From Lederbergia wuyishanensis (GTDB lineage Bacteria; Bacillota; Bacilli; Bacillales; Bacillaceae_C): a stretch of 64,000 nucleotides of DNA. The stretch covers positions 85,894-149,893 of the forward strand of contig NZ_JALIRM010000003.1 in NCBI RefSeq assembly GCF_022900255.1, read 5' to 3'. The notes under the pieces were generated by a model. The model was not told where the DNA came from, did not search any database, and saw only the letters and a program-made list of their open reading frames with translations. The position numbers and the translations under genes were made by a program. Numbering within the stretch: position 1 is the stretch's first letter; each line of letters starts with the position of its first letter. Below, piece by piece: positions 9,034 through 17,824 of this stretch.

Positions 9034-9284
9034 TAATTCCCGTCCTTTTATTCTTTTTCGAGCATCAGTTATTGCCGTTCAAATGATTTCAATGGATGTC
9101 AGATGAGAAAATTCCCCTATGAGGCTAACTATTGAATACAATTGTTTTTTTGAACAGACTTTTCTCACATAATACTCTCAATTCCCGTTCAGATGCCCCT
9201 TATTCCCTTTTGAGGTACTACAATTCTCTTTCAATCATCTCCTATTCCCGTTCAAGTGACCCCCATTCCAGCTCAAACATTTTT
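9034..9284 (+). repeat. Degenerate 21-bp-period repeat array (ATTCCCGTTCA type)
   Basis: In the 508-base gap 8945-9452, ATTCCC-like starts recur. From 9181 to 9284 five consecutive units are exactly 21 bases apart; the best preserved two begin ATTCCCGTTCA. Weaker units lie further upstream (about 9034, 9075, 9112), separated by decayed sequence. There are no unrelated spacers and no gene. The last part of the gap (9300-9452) is AT-rich and holds only the ribosome site of the next gene. Confidence 0.75.
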
Positions 9285-9452
9285 AGTAAATCTATTTCAT
9301 ATGTTAATTAGCACCTTTTTTCGAATGATGACATTTCTAATATCCAATCGCGAAACTCGAGTAAGTTTTATTTTTGAAAATATAATCTATTCTCGTTTTT
9401 CGTGAATAAAATAACAGTGAATTGGTGATTACGAGCGGAAGGAGGATGGCGG

Positions 9453-9881
9453 ATGTCAGATAAGAGCGAAGAGAAAAAGACATTAAGTAATATTGAACCG
9501 ATTTTTAAAGACATTGTAGAGGAACCAAATGGGCAGGAAGAGCCTGAACATGATGAAAAGGCTGGTTCAACAGGATTATCAGAAAATGTCGCGGGCTTAT
9601 TATGTTACTTATTCTGGTTTGTTGGTGGAATCGTATTTTTATTAATTGAAAAAGAAAATAGATTCATTCGTTTCCATGCGATGCAATCCATTGCGTTATC
9701 GATCGTATTCTTTGTACTCAATATTGTGCTCACGGTTATTCCATTTATAGGCTGGATACTGAACCTTATATTAGCCCCAGTAATGCTGATACTGTGGATT
9801 GTCTTAATGTATCAAGCGTACCAAGGAAAATATTATAAGCTCCCTATCCTCGGTGAATTAGCCGAAAAACAATTAAAGTAA
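9453..9881 (+). CDS. DUF4870 (Tic20-like) membrane protein
   Basis: A 142-residue membrane protein. Residues 1-45 are hydrophilic and acidic; then GLSENVAGLLCYLFW starts the DUF4870 core, with three hydrophobic segments at roughly 48-68, 78-100 and 103-125 and the characteristic FIRFHAMQS loop between the first two. The ATG at 9453 follows GGAAGGAGGATGGCGG. It stands alone between a repeat array and its own terminator. Function is unknown; the family is widespread and small. Confidence 0.85.
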   Translation: MSDKSEEKKTLSNIEPIFKDIVEEPNGQEEPEHDEKAGSTGLSENVAGLLCYLFWFVGGIVFLLIEKENRFIRFHAMQSIALSIVFFVLNIVLTVIPFIGWILNLILAPVMLILWIVLMYQAYQGKYYKLPILGELAEKQLK

Positions 9882-9891
9882 ACCTTTTGGA

Positions 9892-9920
9892 GGTCCCTTA
9901 ATAAAGTAAGGGATCTTTTT
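9892..9920 (+). terminator. Terminator after the DUF4870 gene
   Basis: GGTCCCTTA pairs with TAAGGGATC around a 6-base loop, followed by TTTTT. The stretch from here to 10099 contains no gene I can support. Confidence 0.85.
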
Positions 9921-10099
9921 CAATTTATGCTGTTTCCGTAATGTTTATTGTTTATATAAGGCCCAAAAGCCGTCTTTTGCCCCTAAAAAATGAGTTTAGC
10001 GGTTTTTATGAAGGACGCTGCTTTTTTCTCAGCAGAATGAATAACTAAGTGCTGAGTTTCAAATACCAACAATGTTTAAGAAAAAAGCCTAATTTAAAA

Positions 10100-10120
10100 G
10101 AGCTCCTGATCTAGGAGCTC
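10100..10120 (-). terminator. Terminator of araR
   Basis: GAGCTCCT / AGGAGCTC forms a perfect 8-bp stem immediately past the araR stop codon; read on the minus strand it is followed by TTTT. Confidence 0.85.
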
Positions 10121-11257
10121 CTATTTTACCGAACCTAATGCTTCTTTTTTTCCAACTGCTTTTGTGGAACTACGCACAATGAGTTCAGGTTCGTACGTAA
10201 TATGGTTTTTGTCAGATTTTCCATTGTTTTCTACTGCGTCAACGATCCATTTTGCTGCGTCAAGTCCCATTCGGGTTTTGGGATGATTGACAGAGGTTAG
10301 CTTTATTTCCGATGCTTCTGCCAATGATGAATTATCGTATCCTACAATGGAAATGTCGTCTGGAACACTTAGGCCTTCTTCCCTCAATACGTTTATTACA
10401 CGTAAGGCAATCTCGTCGTTATAGCAAACAATTCCAGTTGGTATTCTTTTTGGATCGGTAATTACTTCTCTTACCCTATCTTCTAGACCATTCGTCAAAT
10501 CTTCCGTCGTATAGGAAATAATTGTATCATTTAAAAATGAAATTTTATGCTCACGGAAAGCACGGATAAAGCCTTTCATCCGATAGACGCCTTGCATGTC
10601 GTCCGTTTTAAAAATCCCAATAATTTTATCGTGACCTTGTTCGATTAGATGTTCGGTTGCGATAAAACCACCTTTTTCATCATCCAAAATCATAAAAGGA
10701 GGATTTAACTGTGAATAGTATTGGTTAATCATTAAATAAGGAATGTTTTTCTGTTCGAGTTCAAGATAATAATGAATGTTCGGATTGTAGCCGCTACTTT
10801 TGGAAGGTTCAATAATGAGGCCATCAACGTTTCGGCTTAGCATCGCTTCAAGACATTGTTTTTCTTTATCGATATCATTATCTGTACTGGATATAATAAG
10901 AGAATAGCCTTTTGATGTGAGATATGATTCCATTCCTCTAATGATGGCTGGGAAAATGTAATCTGAAATATAGGTTGTGATTATTCCGATATTTTTGCCG
11001 GAAATGGCTGCGGGTTGACTAGAAACATTTGTTGATTCTGATGGGCTAGTGCAAAAAGTTCCAGCACCTTGTTCCCTATATAAAAGTCCTTCGTGGACGA
11101 GTTCACCTACAGCTTGACGTATCGTATGCCTTGAGACATTAAACATCTTTGCAAGTTCGTTTTCAGAGTATATTTTTTCACCAGGTTTTACATCGCCGTT
11201 TGCGATCCATTCCTTTATCGTATCAATGACCATCATATATTTTGCGGGCTTACCCAT
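10121..11257 (-). CDS. araR: AraR-type transcriptional repressor (GntR helix plus LacI-type sensor)
   Basis: Predicted L-arabinose-responsive repressor. An N-terminal GntR winged helix (KMFNVSRHTIRQAVGELVHEGLLYREQGAGTF) is followed by a LacI/GalR-type sugar sensor. The domain order and the residues of the DNA-binding region closely resemble B. subtilis AraR. The ATG at 11257 is chosen because AGGGA lies just upstream; the frame remains open to 11323, but that extension has no ribosome site. It is divergent from the epimerase-GH43 operon, and AraR-like boxes lie in both promoters and before the transporter, araBDA and GH127 genes. That distribution supports the name beyond homology. Confidence 0.85.
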   Translation of the reverse strand: MGKPAKYMMVIDTIKEWIANGDVKPGEKIYSENELAKMFNVSRHTIRQAVGELVHEGLLYREQGAGTFCTSPSESTNVSSQPAAISGKNIGIITTYISDYIFPAIIRGMESYLTSKGYSLIISSTDNDIDKEKQCLEAMLSRNVDGLIIEPSKSSGYNPNIHYYLELEQKNIPYLMINQYYSQLNPPFMILDDEKGGFIATEHLIEQGHDKIIGIFKTDDMQGVYRMKGFIRAFREHKISFLNDTIISYTTEDLTNGLEDRVREVITDPKRIPTGIVCYNDEIALRVINVLREEGLSVPDDISIVGYDNSSLAEASEIKLTSVNHPKTRMGLDAAKWIVDAVENNGKSDKNHITYEPELIVRSSTKAVGKKEALGSVK

Positions 11258-11294
11258 AAAATCCCTGCTTTCAAGTTGTTCGTTTTTAAAATAG

Positions 11295-11320
11295 TTATTC
11301 GTACAATTATTCCCATTATA
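11295..11320 (-). promoter_or_regulatory. araR promoter with candidate AraR box (autoregulation)
   Basis: On the minus strand a TATAAT box (complement of 11315-11320) is followed within five bases by ATAATTGTACGAATAA (complement of 11295-11310), similar to the AraR consensus ATTTGTACGTACAAAT known from B. subtilis. A box just after the -10 suggests autorepression. The -35 is weak. Confidence 0.6.
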
Positions 11321-11380
11321 CACGATTTAGAAACGAAATTGTATGTTTTTAAATTCCCTAATATAAAAGGAATCTTGAAA

Positions 11381-11409
11381 TTGACATGTACGTACATCGA
11401 GACTATGAT
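11381..11409 (+). promoter_or_regulatory. Strong sigma-A promoter with AraR-type operator in its spacer
   Basis: TTGACA (11381-11386), a 17-base spacer and TATGAT (11404-11409) make a near-perfect promoter. ATGTACGTACAT (11386-11397), a perfect 12-bp palindrome, sits inside the spacer, where bound AraR would block polymerase. Confidence 0.8.
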
Positions 11410-11439
11410 GACAATAGAAGAATGAAAGGTGGAGAATCA

Positions 11440-12489
11440 ATGAAGATAAAAAAAGAAGAATTTGGAAAATTTGAAAATACCGCAGTGTATGCATTTACTT
11501 TAGAGAATGATCATGGAGTAACAGTTACATTCCTTGATTATGGATGCACGATTACAAAAATCATAACTCCAGACCGAAATGGAGAACCTGAAAATATTGT
11601 TTTAGGCTATGATCAGTTAGTAGGATATTTAAATAATACTGCCTTTTTTGGATGTGTTGTCGGAAGAGTGGCCGGAAGAATTGGCGGAGCGGAATTTACG
11701 CTTAACGGAAAAACATATTCTCTAGCTAAAAACGAAAATGATAACCATCTTCATGGTGGTTTAAAAGGTTTTGACAAAGTGATTTGGGATGCCGAAATGA
11801 AAGAAAATACGGATAAAGTAAGTGTGAAATTTTCATATATGAGCCCTGACGGCGAGGAAGGCTATCCTGGAAATTTAAAAATGAATGTTACATACACCTT
11901 AAATAATGATAATGAATTCACGATTCAATACGATGGGATATCCGATGAAACAACCGTTTTAAATGTGACGAATCATTCTTATTTTAATTTAAGCGGTGAT
12001 ATAAAACGGGATATTCTTGATCATGAGCTTACATTAAAAAGTAACCAATACCTTGAACTTCAAGAAAATTTATTGCCGACAGGAGAATTTGCCGAAGTTG
12101 ACGGGACGCCGTTTGATTTCCGCCAAGGCCGTTTAATTAGAAGCGGTGCAGAATCAGAGCATCCACAAAACCAGCTTGCAGGCGGTGGATATGATCATCC
12201 GTTTGTGTTGAGCGAGAACCGGAACGAGGAAATTGTTTTAAGAGACTCTGATAGTGGTCGCCAAATGATAGTTGAAACAGATGAAGTTGGCGTTGTCATA
12301 TATACATCTAACCAGCTGGCAGGAGATGATCCTATATATGGTGTGCAGCCGCGAAAGCATCTTGGTATTTGCTTAGAAACACAAGGATTGCCTGATGCAG
12401 TTCATCACGGAAATTTCCCTTCTTGGGTACTTGAAAAAGACAAAGCATTCACTTCAGTCACCACTTTTAAATTTGGATTAGTGGAGTGA
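11440..12489 (+). CDS. Aldose 1-epimerase (mutarotase, GalM family)
   Basis: Cytoplasmic mutarotase interconverting alpha and beta anomers of free sugars, here probably L-arabinose or galactose released by the neighbouring hydrolases. The family histidines are in DNHLHGG and NHSYFNL, GGYDHPFV is the loop before the catalytic glutamate, and that glutamate is in ICLETQGLPDAVHH. Length 349 aa is normal. The start is ATG 11440 after AAAGGTGGAG; the frame runs upstream to 11386, but that would begin inside the operator. It is the first gene of an AraR-controlled pair with a GH43 enzyme five bases downstream. Confidence 0.9.
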   Translation: MKIKKEEFGKFENTAVYAFTLENDHGVTVTFLDYGCTITKIITPDRNGEPENIVLGYDQLVGYLNNTAFFGCVVGRVAGRIGGAEFTLNGKTYSLAKNENDNHLHGGLKGFDKVIWDAEMKENTDKVSVKFSYMSPDGEEGYPGNLKMNVTYTLNNDNEFTIQYDGISDETTVLNVTNHSYFNLSGDIKRDILDHELTLKSNQYLELQENLLPTGEFAEVDGTPFDFRQGRLIRSGAESEHPQNQLAGGGYDHPFVLSENRNEEIVLRDSDSGRQMIVETDEVGVVIYTSNQLAGDDPIYGVQPRKHLGICLETQGLPDAVHHGNFPSWVLEKDKAFTSVTTFKFGLVE

Positions 12490-12494
12490 TAACG

Positions 12495-13445
12495 ATGGAA
12501 ACTTTGATTAAATATAAAAAACCTCTGGTAGAACAGCGGGCAGACCCTTGGGTATATAAGCATACGGACGGGTTTTATTATTTCACTGGATCCGTTCCAG
12601 CTTATGACCGAATCGAAGTTAGAAGAGCGAAAACACTTGATGGTTTAAGTGAGGCAGAACCTGTTACAGTTTGGAAAAAGTATGAGAGTGGCCCGATGAG
12701 TGCAAATATTTGGGCGCCGGAAATCCATTTTGTTGATGGGAAATGGTATATTCACTTTGCTGCAGCAAGAGCGGATCAAATATTTGATCACAGAATGTAT
12801 GTCCTTGAAAATGAATCAGCAAATCCTCTTGAAGGGGAATGGATCGAAAAAGGACAGGTAAGAACAGATTGGGAATCTTTTTCATTGGATGCGACTACAT
12901 TTGAACATAGGGGCGAGCAATACTATGTGTGGGCGCAGAAAGATCCAAATATTGAAGGCAATTCCAATTTGTACATTGCTAAAATGGAAAATCAATGGAC
13001 ATTAAGCTCACCTCAAGTAATGATTTCAAAACCGGAATTTGAGTGGGAAGTTATTGGTTTTTTAGTCAATGAAGGTGCTGCTGTTTTAAAAAGAAATGGA
13101 AAAATCTTTATCTCTTATTCTGCAAGTGCAACGGACTATAATTATTGTATGGGTCTCTTGTGGGCAGATGAGGATAGTGATTTATTAGATCCGGCATCTT
13201 GGTCTAAGGCAAAAGAGCCTGTTTTTAAAACGAATGAAGAAACAAGTCAATATGGACCTGGACATAATAGTTTTACAGTTTCAGAGGATGGAAAACATGA
13301 TGTGCTAGTATATCATGCGCGCAGTTATAAAGAGATTGAAGGTGACCCGCTGTGGGATCCGAATCGTCATGCGCGTGCGAAGGTTTTTGCTTGGAGCGAA
13401 GATGGGACACCAAATTTTGGAGTTCCTGAAGTAGATTCTAAATAA
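12495..13445 (+). CDS. GH43 family exo-alpha-L-arabinofuranosidase-like enzyme (intracellular)
   Basis: Five-bladed propeller hydrolase of 316 aa without signal peptide. The N-terminal catalytic-base region ADPWVYKHTDGFYYFTGSVP and the following YDRIEVRRAKTL resemble subfamily GH43_26 exo-1,5-alpha-L-arabinofuranosidases; SLDATTFEH supplies a second Asp and FLVNEGAAVLKRNG the likely catalytic Glu. A GPGHNSF segment near the end is typical of GH43. The ATG at 12495 is used because GGAG at 12483-12486 gives 8-base spacing; the GTG at 12486 overlaps the ribosome site and the epimerase stop. It probably trims imported arabino-oligosaccharides. The subfamily assignment is from memory of the motif and less certain than the family. 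Confidence 0.85.
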   Translation: METLIKYKKPLVEQRADPWVYKHTDGFYYFTGSVPAYDRIEVRRAKTLDGLSEAEPVTVWKKYESGPMSANIWAPEIHFVDGKWYIHFAAARADQIFDHRMYVLENESANPLEGEWIEKGQVRTDWESFSLDATTFEHRGEQYYVWAQKDPNIEGNSNLYIAKMENQWTLSSPQVMISKPEFEWEVIGFLVNEGAAVLKRNGKIFISYSASATDYNYCMGLLWADEDSDLLDPASWSKAKEPVFKTNEETSQYGPGHNSFTVSEDGKHDVLVYHARSYKEIEGDPLWDPNRHARAKVFAWSEDGTPNFGVPEVDSK

Positions 13446-13452
13446 GGATAGA

Positions 13453-13480
13453 TTGAAAAAAATAAGTTTAATTGTAATAA
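13453..13480 (+). promoter_or_regulatory. Candidate promoter of the ArsR-type gene with half-operator
   Basis: TTGAAA (13453-13458) precedes TAATAA (13475-13480) by 16 bases, and TTGTAAT at 13472-13478 is one intact arm of the inverted repeat found perfectly at 14641 and 17845. The other arm is degenerate. This suggests weak autoregulation by the gene downstream. Confidence 0.4.
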
Positions 13481-13519
13481 TAATAGAATAGTCATTAGAG
13501 TGAATGAGAGGAATAACAC

Positions 13520-14437
13520 TTGAGAACATTACAATTAACTTTGCTAGAAGCCCTTGAGGTTTCAAAAGCGTTAGCAAATGAAAATAGAATGGAGATCATT
13601 CGCCAACTGACGAGTGGTCCTAAAAATGTAAATGATATATCCGAATTATTAAAAATACCTTTTTCCACCGCAGCTGCTAATATCAAAATTTTAGAAAATG
13701 CTGGCTTAATTACTACTGAAATTGTTCCGGGTAGAGGAAATCAAAAGGTTAGTTCCAAAAGATATGATCGAATTATTATCGATTTGGAGGAGCAAAAGCC
13801 TTTACTGGATGATATTATTACATATGAACTTGAGGTAGGTGAGTATGTAAACTGTGAGATTGAACCGACATGTGGTCTTTTGAGTGAAGATGGCATCATT
13901 CATATTATTGATGATCCACGTTCGTTTTTTGAACCCGATCGAAAGAAAGCGCAGCTAGTTTGGTTTAGGTCTGGGTTTATTGAATACCATTTTCCGAACA
14001 GAATTCCTTATGGGACAAATGTTGATGAGCTTAGTTTTTCCGTTGAGTTGTGTTCGGAGGCTCCTTATCACAATGATGATTGGCCTTCTGACATTACATG
14101 TTGGATCAATGATACGGAACTAGGTTTTTGGACAAGCCCAGGTGACTTAGGTGGAGAAAGAGGCTTCCTAACGCCTAGTTGGTGGGAAACGCATAATACT
14201 CAATTTGGTGTATTGAAATATTGGAAAATCAATAAAGAAGGCAGTTTTATTGATGGTGTGAAAATTTCTACTACTACCATCGATGAATTAAGACTACAAG
14301 AAAAACCATTTATCTCCTTGAAATTGGGTGTAAAACAAGACGCCAATAATCTAGGAGGCATTAACCTATTCGGATCGAAATTCGGAAATTACGAGCAAGG
14401 GATTATTATGAAAATCAATTATTCTCAAATTAAATAA
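13520..14437 (+). CDS. ArsR-family helix-turn-helix regulator with C-terminal ligand-type domain
   Basis: A 305-residue DNA-binding protein. Residues about 10-85 form an ArsR-like winged helix (ALEVSKALANENRMEIIRQL then KIPFSTAAANIKILENAGLI). The long C-terminal part (about 110-300) is far larger than in metal-sensing ArsR proteins, contains many aromatic residues and no recognisable metal site, and probably senses a ligand. The start is TTG 13520 with AGAGG 8 bases upstream. It stands between the AraR-type operon and an ABC transporter-GH2 cluster whose two promoters carry the same inverted repeat, so it is the likely regulator of that cluster. Confidence 0.75.
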   Translation: MRTLQLTLLEALEVSKALANENRMEIIRQLTSGPKNVNDISELLKIPFSTAAANIKILENAGLITTEIVPGRGNQKVSSKRYDRIIIDLEEQKPLLDDIITYELEVGEYVNCEIEPTCGLLSEDGIIHIIDDPRSFFEPDRKKAQLVWFRSGFIEYHFPNRIPYGTNVDELSFSVELCSEAPYHNDDWPSDITCWINDTELGFWTSPGDLGGERGFLTPSWWETHNTQFGVLKYWKINKEGSFIDGVKISTTTIDELRLQEKPFISLKLGVKQDANNLGGINLFGSKFGNYEQGIIMKINYSQIK

Positions 14438-14574
14438 TTTCTAGACTGTGATAAACGTTCGCTTTTTACTTAGCTTGCTATCTTGCAGTGATTTTTAGTA
14501 ACTATGCTCCAGAGAAAGCTTCGGACTATGAAAGACAAACCTTTTTAAGAACTCTATAAACATTTTGTTAAGAA

Positions 14575-14611
14575 AGATCAATTCCTAGTCAAAAGGAATT
14601 GGTCTTTTTTT
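14575..14611 (+). terminator. Terminator after the ArsR-type gene
   Basis: AGATCAATTCCT pairs with AGGAATTGGTCT (12 bp, one G-U) around a short loop, followed by a T-rich run. Confidence 0.9.
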
Positions 14612-14621
14612 GTCACTTTTT

Positions 14622-14662
14622 ATTACAGAAAAACTGAAATATTACAAGTAATGTTGTAATAG
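14622..14662 (+). promoter_or_regulatory. Promoter with inverted-repeat operator before the sugar ABC importer
   Basis: CTGAAA (14634-14639) and TAATAG (14657-14662) are 17 bases apart. A perfect inverted repeat ATTACAA-N6-TTGTAAT (14641-14660) fills the spacer and overlaps the -10, and a further ATTACAG arm lies at 14622-14628. The same layout recurs at 17838-17866. Candidate site for the ArsR-type protein. Confidence 0.65.
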
Positions 14663-14712
14663 ATATGTTAAAAGCAGTACAAGGCTTTTATTCAAAAAGA
14701 GAGGTGGCAAAC

Positions 14713-15987
14713 ATGAAAAAAAGGGTATGGTCAATATTTCTCTCTAGCCTTATGATTTTGGCTTTATTAGTCGGATGCCAAAGTGGCAGCTCCGGCAGTA
14801 AATCTAATGGGAAGATTAAGTTAGTTATGTGGGATTTATTTTCTGGTGGGGATGGAGACTTCATGAAAGAAATGATTAATGAATTCAATAAATCCCAATC
14901 AGACATTGAGGTAGAAACGGTTACGCTGGAATGGGCTGAGTATTATACGAAATTAGTTACGGCTGTTGCTGCTGGAAAAGGGCCGGATATCGGGATTTCC
15001 CATACTTCAAAGTTGCCGGAGATCGTTGACCAAGGTTTGGCTACTGAATTAGATCCACTGGCGGATTCTATTAAGCTCGATTGGGATTCATATAACAAAA
15101 ATATTTTGGATGCTACCGTTTTTGATGGTAAGCATTATGCTGTTCCAATCGATACACATCCGATCGTCTTTTACTATAATAAAAAACATTTGGATGCTGC
15201 AGGTTTGTTAGACGAGAATGGGATGCCGAAAATCGAAAGTGGTGCCAAGGGTTTTAGTGATTTTATGAATACACTAAAAGCAAACGATTCTAAACTAACA
15301 ACTTTTGCTTTCCCAACTGCTGGTGACGATCCTTTCAGGCTTTGGTGGGCACTTTACCATCAACTTGGAGGCTATGATGTAGTGTCCGACGATTTGACTT
15401 CACCTCAAATCGATAAACCTAAAGCGATTGAAGCCGCAAACTTTATGAAGGATCTTTATTACAAGGATAAGGTCATTCCCCTGAATATGGAAGATTTTTA
15501 TCAACCATTCCAAACTGGGAATGCTGCAACGATAATTACTGGAGTATGGGCGACAGGAACTTTTGAAAAAACAGAGGGATTAGATTTTGGTGTTATCCCT
15601 CTACCAACTCTTTATAATACTTCGGCTACATGGGGAGATTCCCATACAATATTCCTTCCAGTCCAAAAGAAAGAGGATACAGAAAAGGCGCAAGCAGCTC
15701 TTCAATTTGCTAACTTTATTGCCGACCATGGTCAAATTTGGACACGGGCCGGACACATACCAAGTAAAACGACAGTAGTGGAATCGGAGGAATTTAAAAA
15801 TTTACCATATCGAAGTGACTATGAAAAGGCTGCTCAACAAGTAGTATTTCCGAAACAATCAAACAAGGTTTGGCCAATCAAAGATATCATTATTCGTAAT
15901 CTTGATACGATTTGGGCAGAAAAGGAAACTCCAGAAGATGCGTTTAATAAGATGGAGACTGAAATTGCAGAATTGCTGAGTAAATAA
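14713..15987 (+). CDS. Sugar ABC transporter substrate-binding lipoprotein
   Basis: Family 1 extracellular sugar-binding protein of 424 aa. The start ATG 14713 follows GAGAGGTGG; the frame is open from 14665 but without a ribosome site. A lipoprotein signal peptide is clear, with lipobox LLVGC and lipidation at that Cys. The mature part shows the usual two-lobe features: an early WEAYYTK-like strand region reading EWAEYYTKLVTAVAAGKGPDI and a FYYNKKHLDAAG hinge segment. It is followed by two permease genes but no ATPase, so a shared MsmX-like ATPase encoded elsewhere is expected. The ligand is probably an oligosaccharide processed by the adjacent GH2, GH43 and GH172 enzymes. Confidence 0.9.
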   Translation: MKKRVWSIFLSSLMILALLVGCQSGSSGSKSNGKIKLVMWDLFSGGDGDFMKEMINEFNKSQSDIEVETVTLEWAEYYTKLVTAVAAGKGPDIGISHTSKLPEIVDQGLATELDPLADSIKLDWDSYNKNILDATVFDGKHYAVPIDTHPIVFYYNKKHLDAAGLLDENGMPKIESGAKGFSDFMNTLKANDSKLTTFAFPTAGDDPFRLWWALYHQLGGYDVVSDDLTSPQIDKPKAIEAANFMKDLYYKDKVIPLNMEDFYQPFQTGNAATIITGVWATGTFEKTEGLDFGVIPLPTLYNTSATWGDSHTIFLPVQKKEDTEKAQAALQFANFIADHGQIWTRAGHIPSKTTVVESEEFKNLPYRSDYEKAAQQVVFPKQSNKVWPIKDIIIRNLDTIWAEKETPEDAFNKMETEIAELLSK

Positions 15988-16003
15988 TATTTTTACTTCA
16001 CTG

Positions 16004-16032
16004 ACAAGCTTGAAGACTCTCTTCAAGCTTGT
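16004..16032 (+). other. Intercistronic hairpin between binding-protein and permease genes
   Basis: ACAAGCTTGAAG and CTTCAAGCTTGT form a perfect 12-bp stem with a 5-base loop, with no T run after it. Such hairpins commonly protect the upstream message and let binding protein accumulate above permease. It lies before the permease ribosome site. Confidence 0.75.
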
Positions 16033-16054
16033 TGGTACATTTGGAGGAATAAAG

Positions 16055-16936
16055 GTGAAAGGAAAAATAATTAACGACTTAAAAGCGATTCCGTTTCTAC
16101 TACCGTTTTTTCTTGTTTATGTTGTGTTTACTGTTTTTCCTATTTTAAAGGGTTTAGAAATGAGTTTTTACGATTGGACCATTATTCGGAAGATGGATTT
16201 TATTGCCCTAGATCATTATAAGGAATTAATTGCGGATAAGAACTTTTGGAAGTCTTTATGGAATACAACGTTGTTCGTAATTTTATCAACGCCATCCATG
16301 GTTATTCTTGCTTTAATATTAGCGCTAATGGCGAATCGGAATTCCAAATTTAAAACCTTTTACAGAAGTACGTTTTTTCTTCCTTCCATACTTTCTGTTT
16401 CTGTTATTTCCTATATTGCTATTTTCATGTTGCAGCCATATCAAGGTTTTATTAATACGACCTTACATTTAATTGGGATTGAAAGTGAACCGTTTTGGTT
16501 GCGGGATTCGAATTTGGCGTGGTTGTCCATCGTTGTTGTTACGCTATGGTGGACAGTAGGTTTTAATATGGTGTTGTTTCTTGCGGCACTTCAAGATATT
16601 CCCGAAGAATTGTATGAAGCTGCAAGAATTGATGGAGGAAAAAGCACACAACTTTTAAGACATATTACACTCCCGTTATTAATTCCAATTGGTCGAGTTG
16701 TGTTGCTGCTACAAATTCTTGCTTCATATAAAGTATTTGCACAAATTTTATTGATAACAAGTGGAGGACCAGGTACTGCTACCCGTCCATTGATTCAGTA
16801 TATATACGAGGTTGGCTTTAGGCAAAATAATCTAGGTTATGCGGCTGCCCTATCTTACGCTTTGTTCGTTATTTTACTTATTCTTTCTTTGATTCAGTTG
16901 AAAGGGAATATGATTCAAGGAGGGGCATCTAGATGA
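16055..16936 (+). CDS. Sugar ABC transporter permease (MalF type)
   Basis: Inner-membrane permease of 293 aa with six predicted transmembrane segments and the EAA loop EELYEAARIDGGKSTQLLRHITLPLL that contacts the ATPase. The start is GTG 16055, seven bases after GGAGG (16043-16047); an upstream ATG at 16010 lies inside the hairpin and lacks a ribosome site. The stop overlaps the start of the next permease (ATGA). It pairs with the binding protein upstream; no ATPase is encoded nearby. Confidence 0.9.
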   Translation: MKGKIINDLKAIPFLLPFFLVYVVFTVFPILKGLEMSFYDWTIIRKMDFIALDHYKELIADKNFWKSLWNTTLFVILSTPSMVILALILALMANRNSKFKTFYRSTFFLPSILSVSVISYIAIFMLQPYQGFINTTLHLIGIESEPFWLRDSNLAWLSIVVVTLWWTVGFNMVLFLAALQDIPEELYEAARIDGGKSTQLLRHITLPLLIPIGRVVLLLQILASYKVFAQILLITSGGPGTATRPLIQYIYEVGFRQNNLGYAAALSYALFVILLILSLIQLKGNMIQGGASR

Positions 16937-17757
16937 AAAAAAAGAAATCAGCTTCTCACTATACGTTATCTGGAATATCGATAATTACAGCCTTTTTATT
17001 CATCATTCCTATCATCTGGATGTTATTTGTGTCTGTTAAGCCGGAAGGGATCGGAGTTTCAAATGTGATTGGTTGGTTTACCCCGCCTTATACATTTGAA
17101 AATTATAGTCACGTATTGATTGATACCCCTGTATTAAGGTGGTTATGGAATAGCTTGATCGTGGCTCTTATTACAACTGCTTTAACATTATTTGTAACGA
17201 CACTAGCTGCCTTTGCAATATCAAAAATGCAATTTCGTTATAAGACATTCATTTATGTATTCTTCTTGGCTGGCTTAATGGTACCAGGAGAGGCTACCAT
17301 TATTCCTTTGTATCAAATTGTTAAGGATATGGACTTGCTAGACACATATACAGGTCTTATCATTCCGGGTATTGCGTCGCCATTAGGTGTTATCATTTTA
17401 AAAAGTTTTTTTGATGGGGTTCCACAAGAGTTAATAGAAAGTGCAAAAATGGATGGTTGTTCACTTGTCAGAATTTATTTAAATATTGTTCTTCCACTTG
17501 CAAAGCCAGCATTAGCGGCGATTGGTATTTTTACTTTTATTGGTTCGTGGAATAATTTTTTATGGCCATTTTTAGCAATTATGTCAGAGGAGTTATTTAC
17601 ATTGCCTGTAGGAATTCCTCAGTTTAATTCAGTTTATTCGGTCGACTACGTACTGCCAATGACGGTAAATGCAGTTGCATCTATTCCAGTTATTATTGCT
17701 TTCCTGATTTTTGAGAAGCAAATTGTAAGAGGCATTAGTTTTACTGGTATAAAATAA
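16933..17757 (+). CDS. Sugar ABC transporter permease (MalG type)
   Basis: Second permease of the importer, 274 aa, six membrane segments, EAA loop QELIESAKMDGCSLVRIYLNIVLPLAKP. It overlaps the preceding permease by four bases (ATGA), indicating translational coupling. A G-rich ribosome site (GGAGGGG) is embedded in the end of the previous gene. A terminator follows, and the GH2 gene downstream has its own promoter. Confidence 0.9.
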   Translation: MKKKKSASHYTLSGISIITAFLFIIPIIWMLFVSVKPEGIGVSNVIGWFTPPYTFENYSHVLIDTPVLRWLWNSLIVALITTALTLFVTTLAAFAISKMQFRYKTFIYVFFLAGLMVPGEATIIPLYQIVKDMDLLDTYTGLIIPGIASPLGVIILKSFFDGVPQELIESAKMDGCSLVRIYLNIVLPLAKPALAAIGIFTFIGSWNNFLWPFLAIMSEELFTLPVGIPQFNSVYSVDYVLPMTVNAVASIPVIIAFLIFEKQIVRGISFTGIK

Positions 17758-17766
17758 AAGTATTTT

Positions 17767-17792
17767 GCCACGGTGACCTACTGTGGCTTTTT
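17767..17792 (+). terminator. Terminator after the permease pair
   Basis: GCCACGG pairs with CTGTGGC (one G-U) with a 7-base loop, followed by TTTTT. Confidence 0.8.
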
Positions 17793-17824
17793 ACATTTAT
17801 TTGATACTGTTTTTTTTGAAATTC

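Noticed and set aside
16010..16054. Earlier ATG start of the permease
   Set aside because: It lies within the intercistronic hairpin and has no ribosome site, whereas GTG 16055 follows GGAGG.
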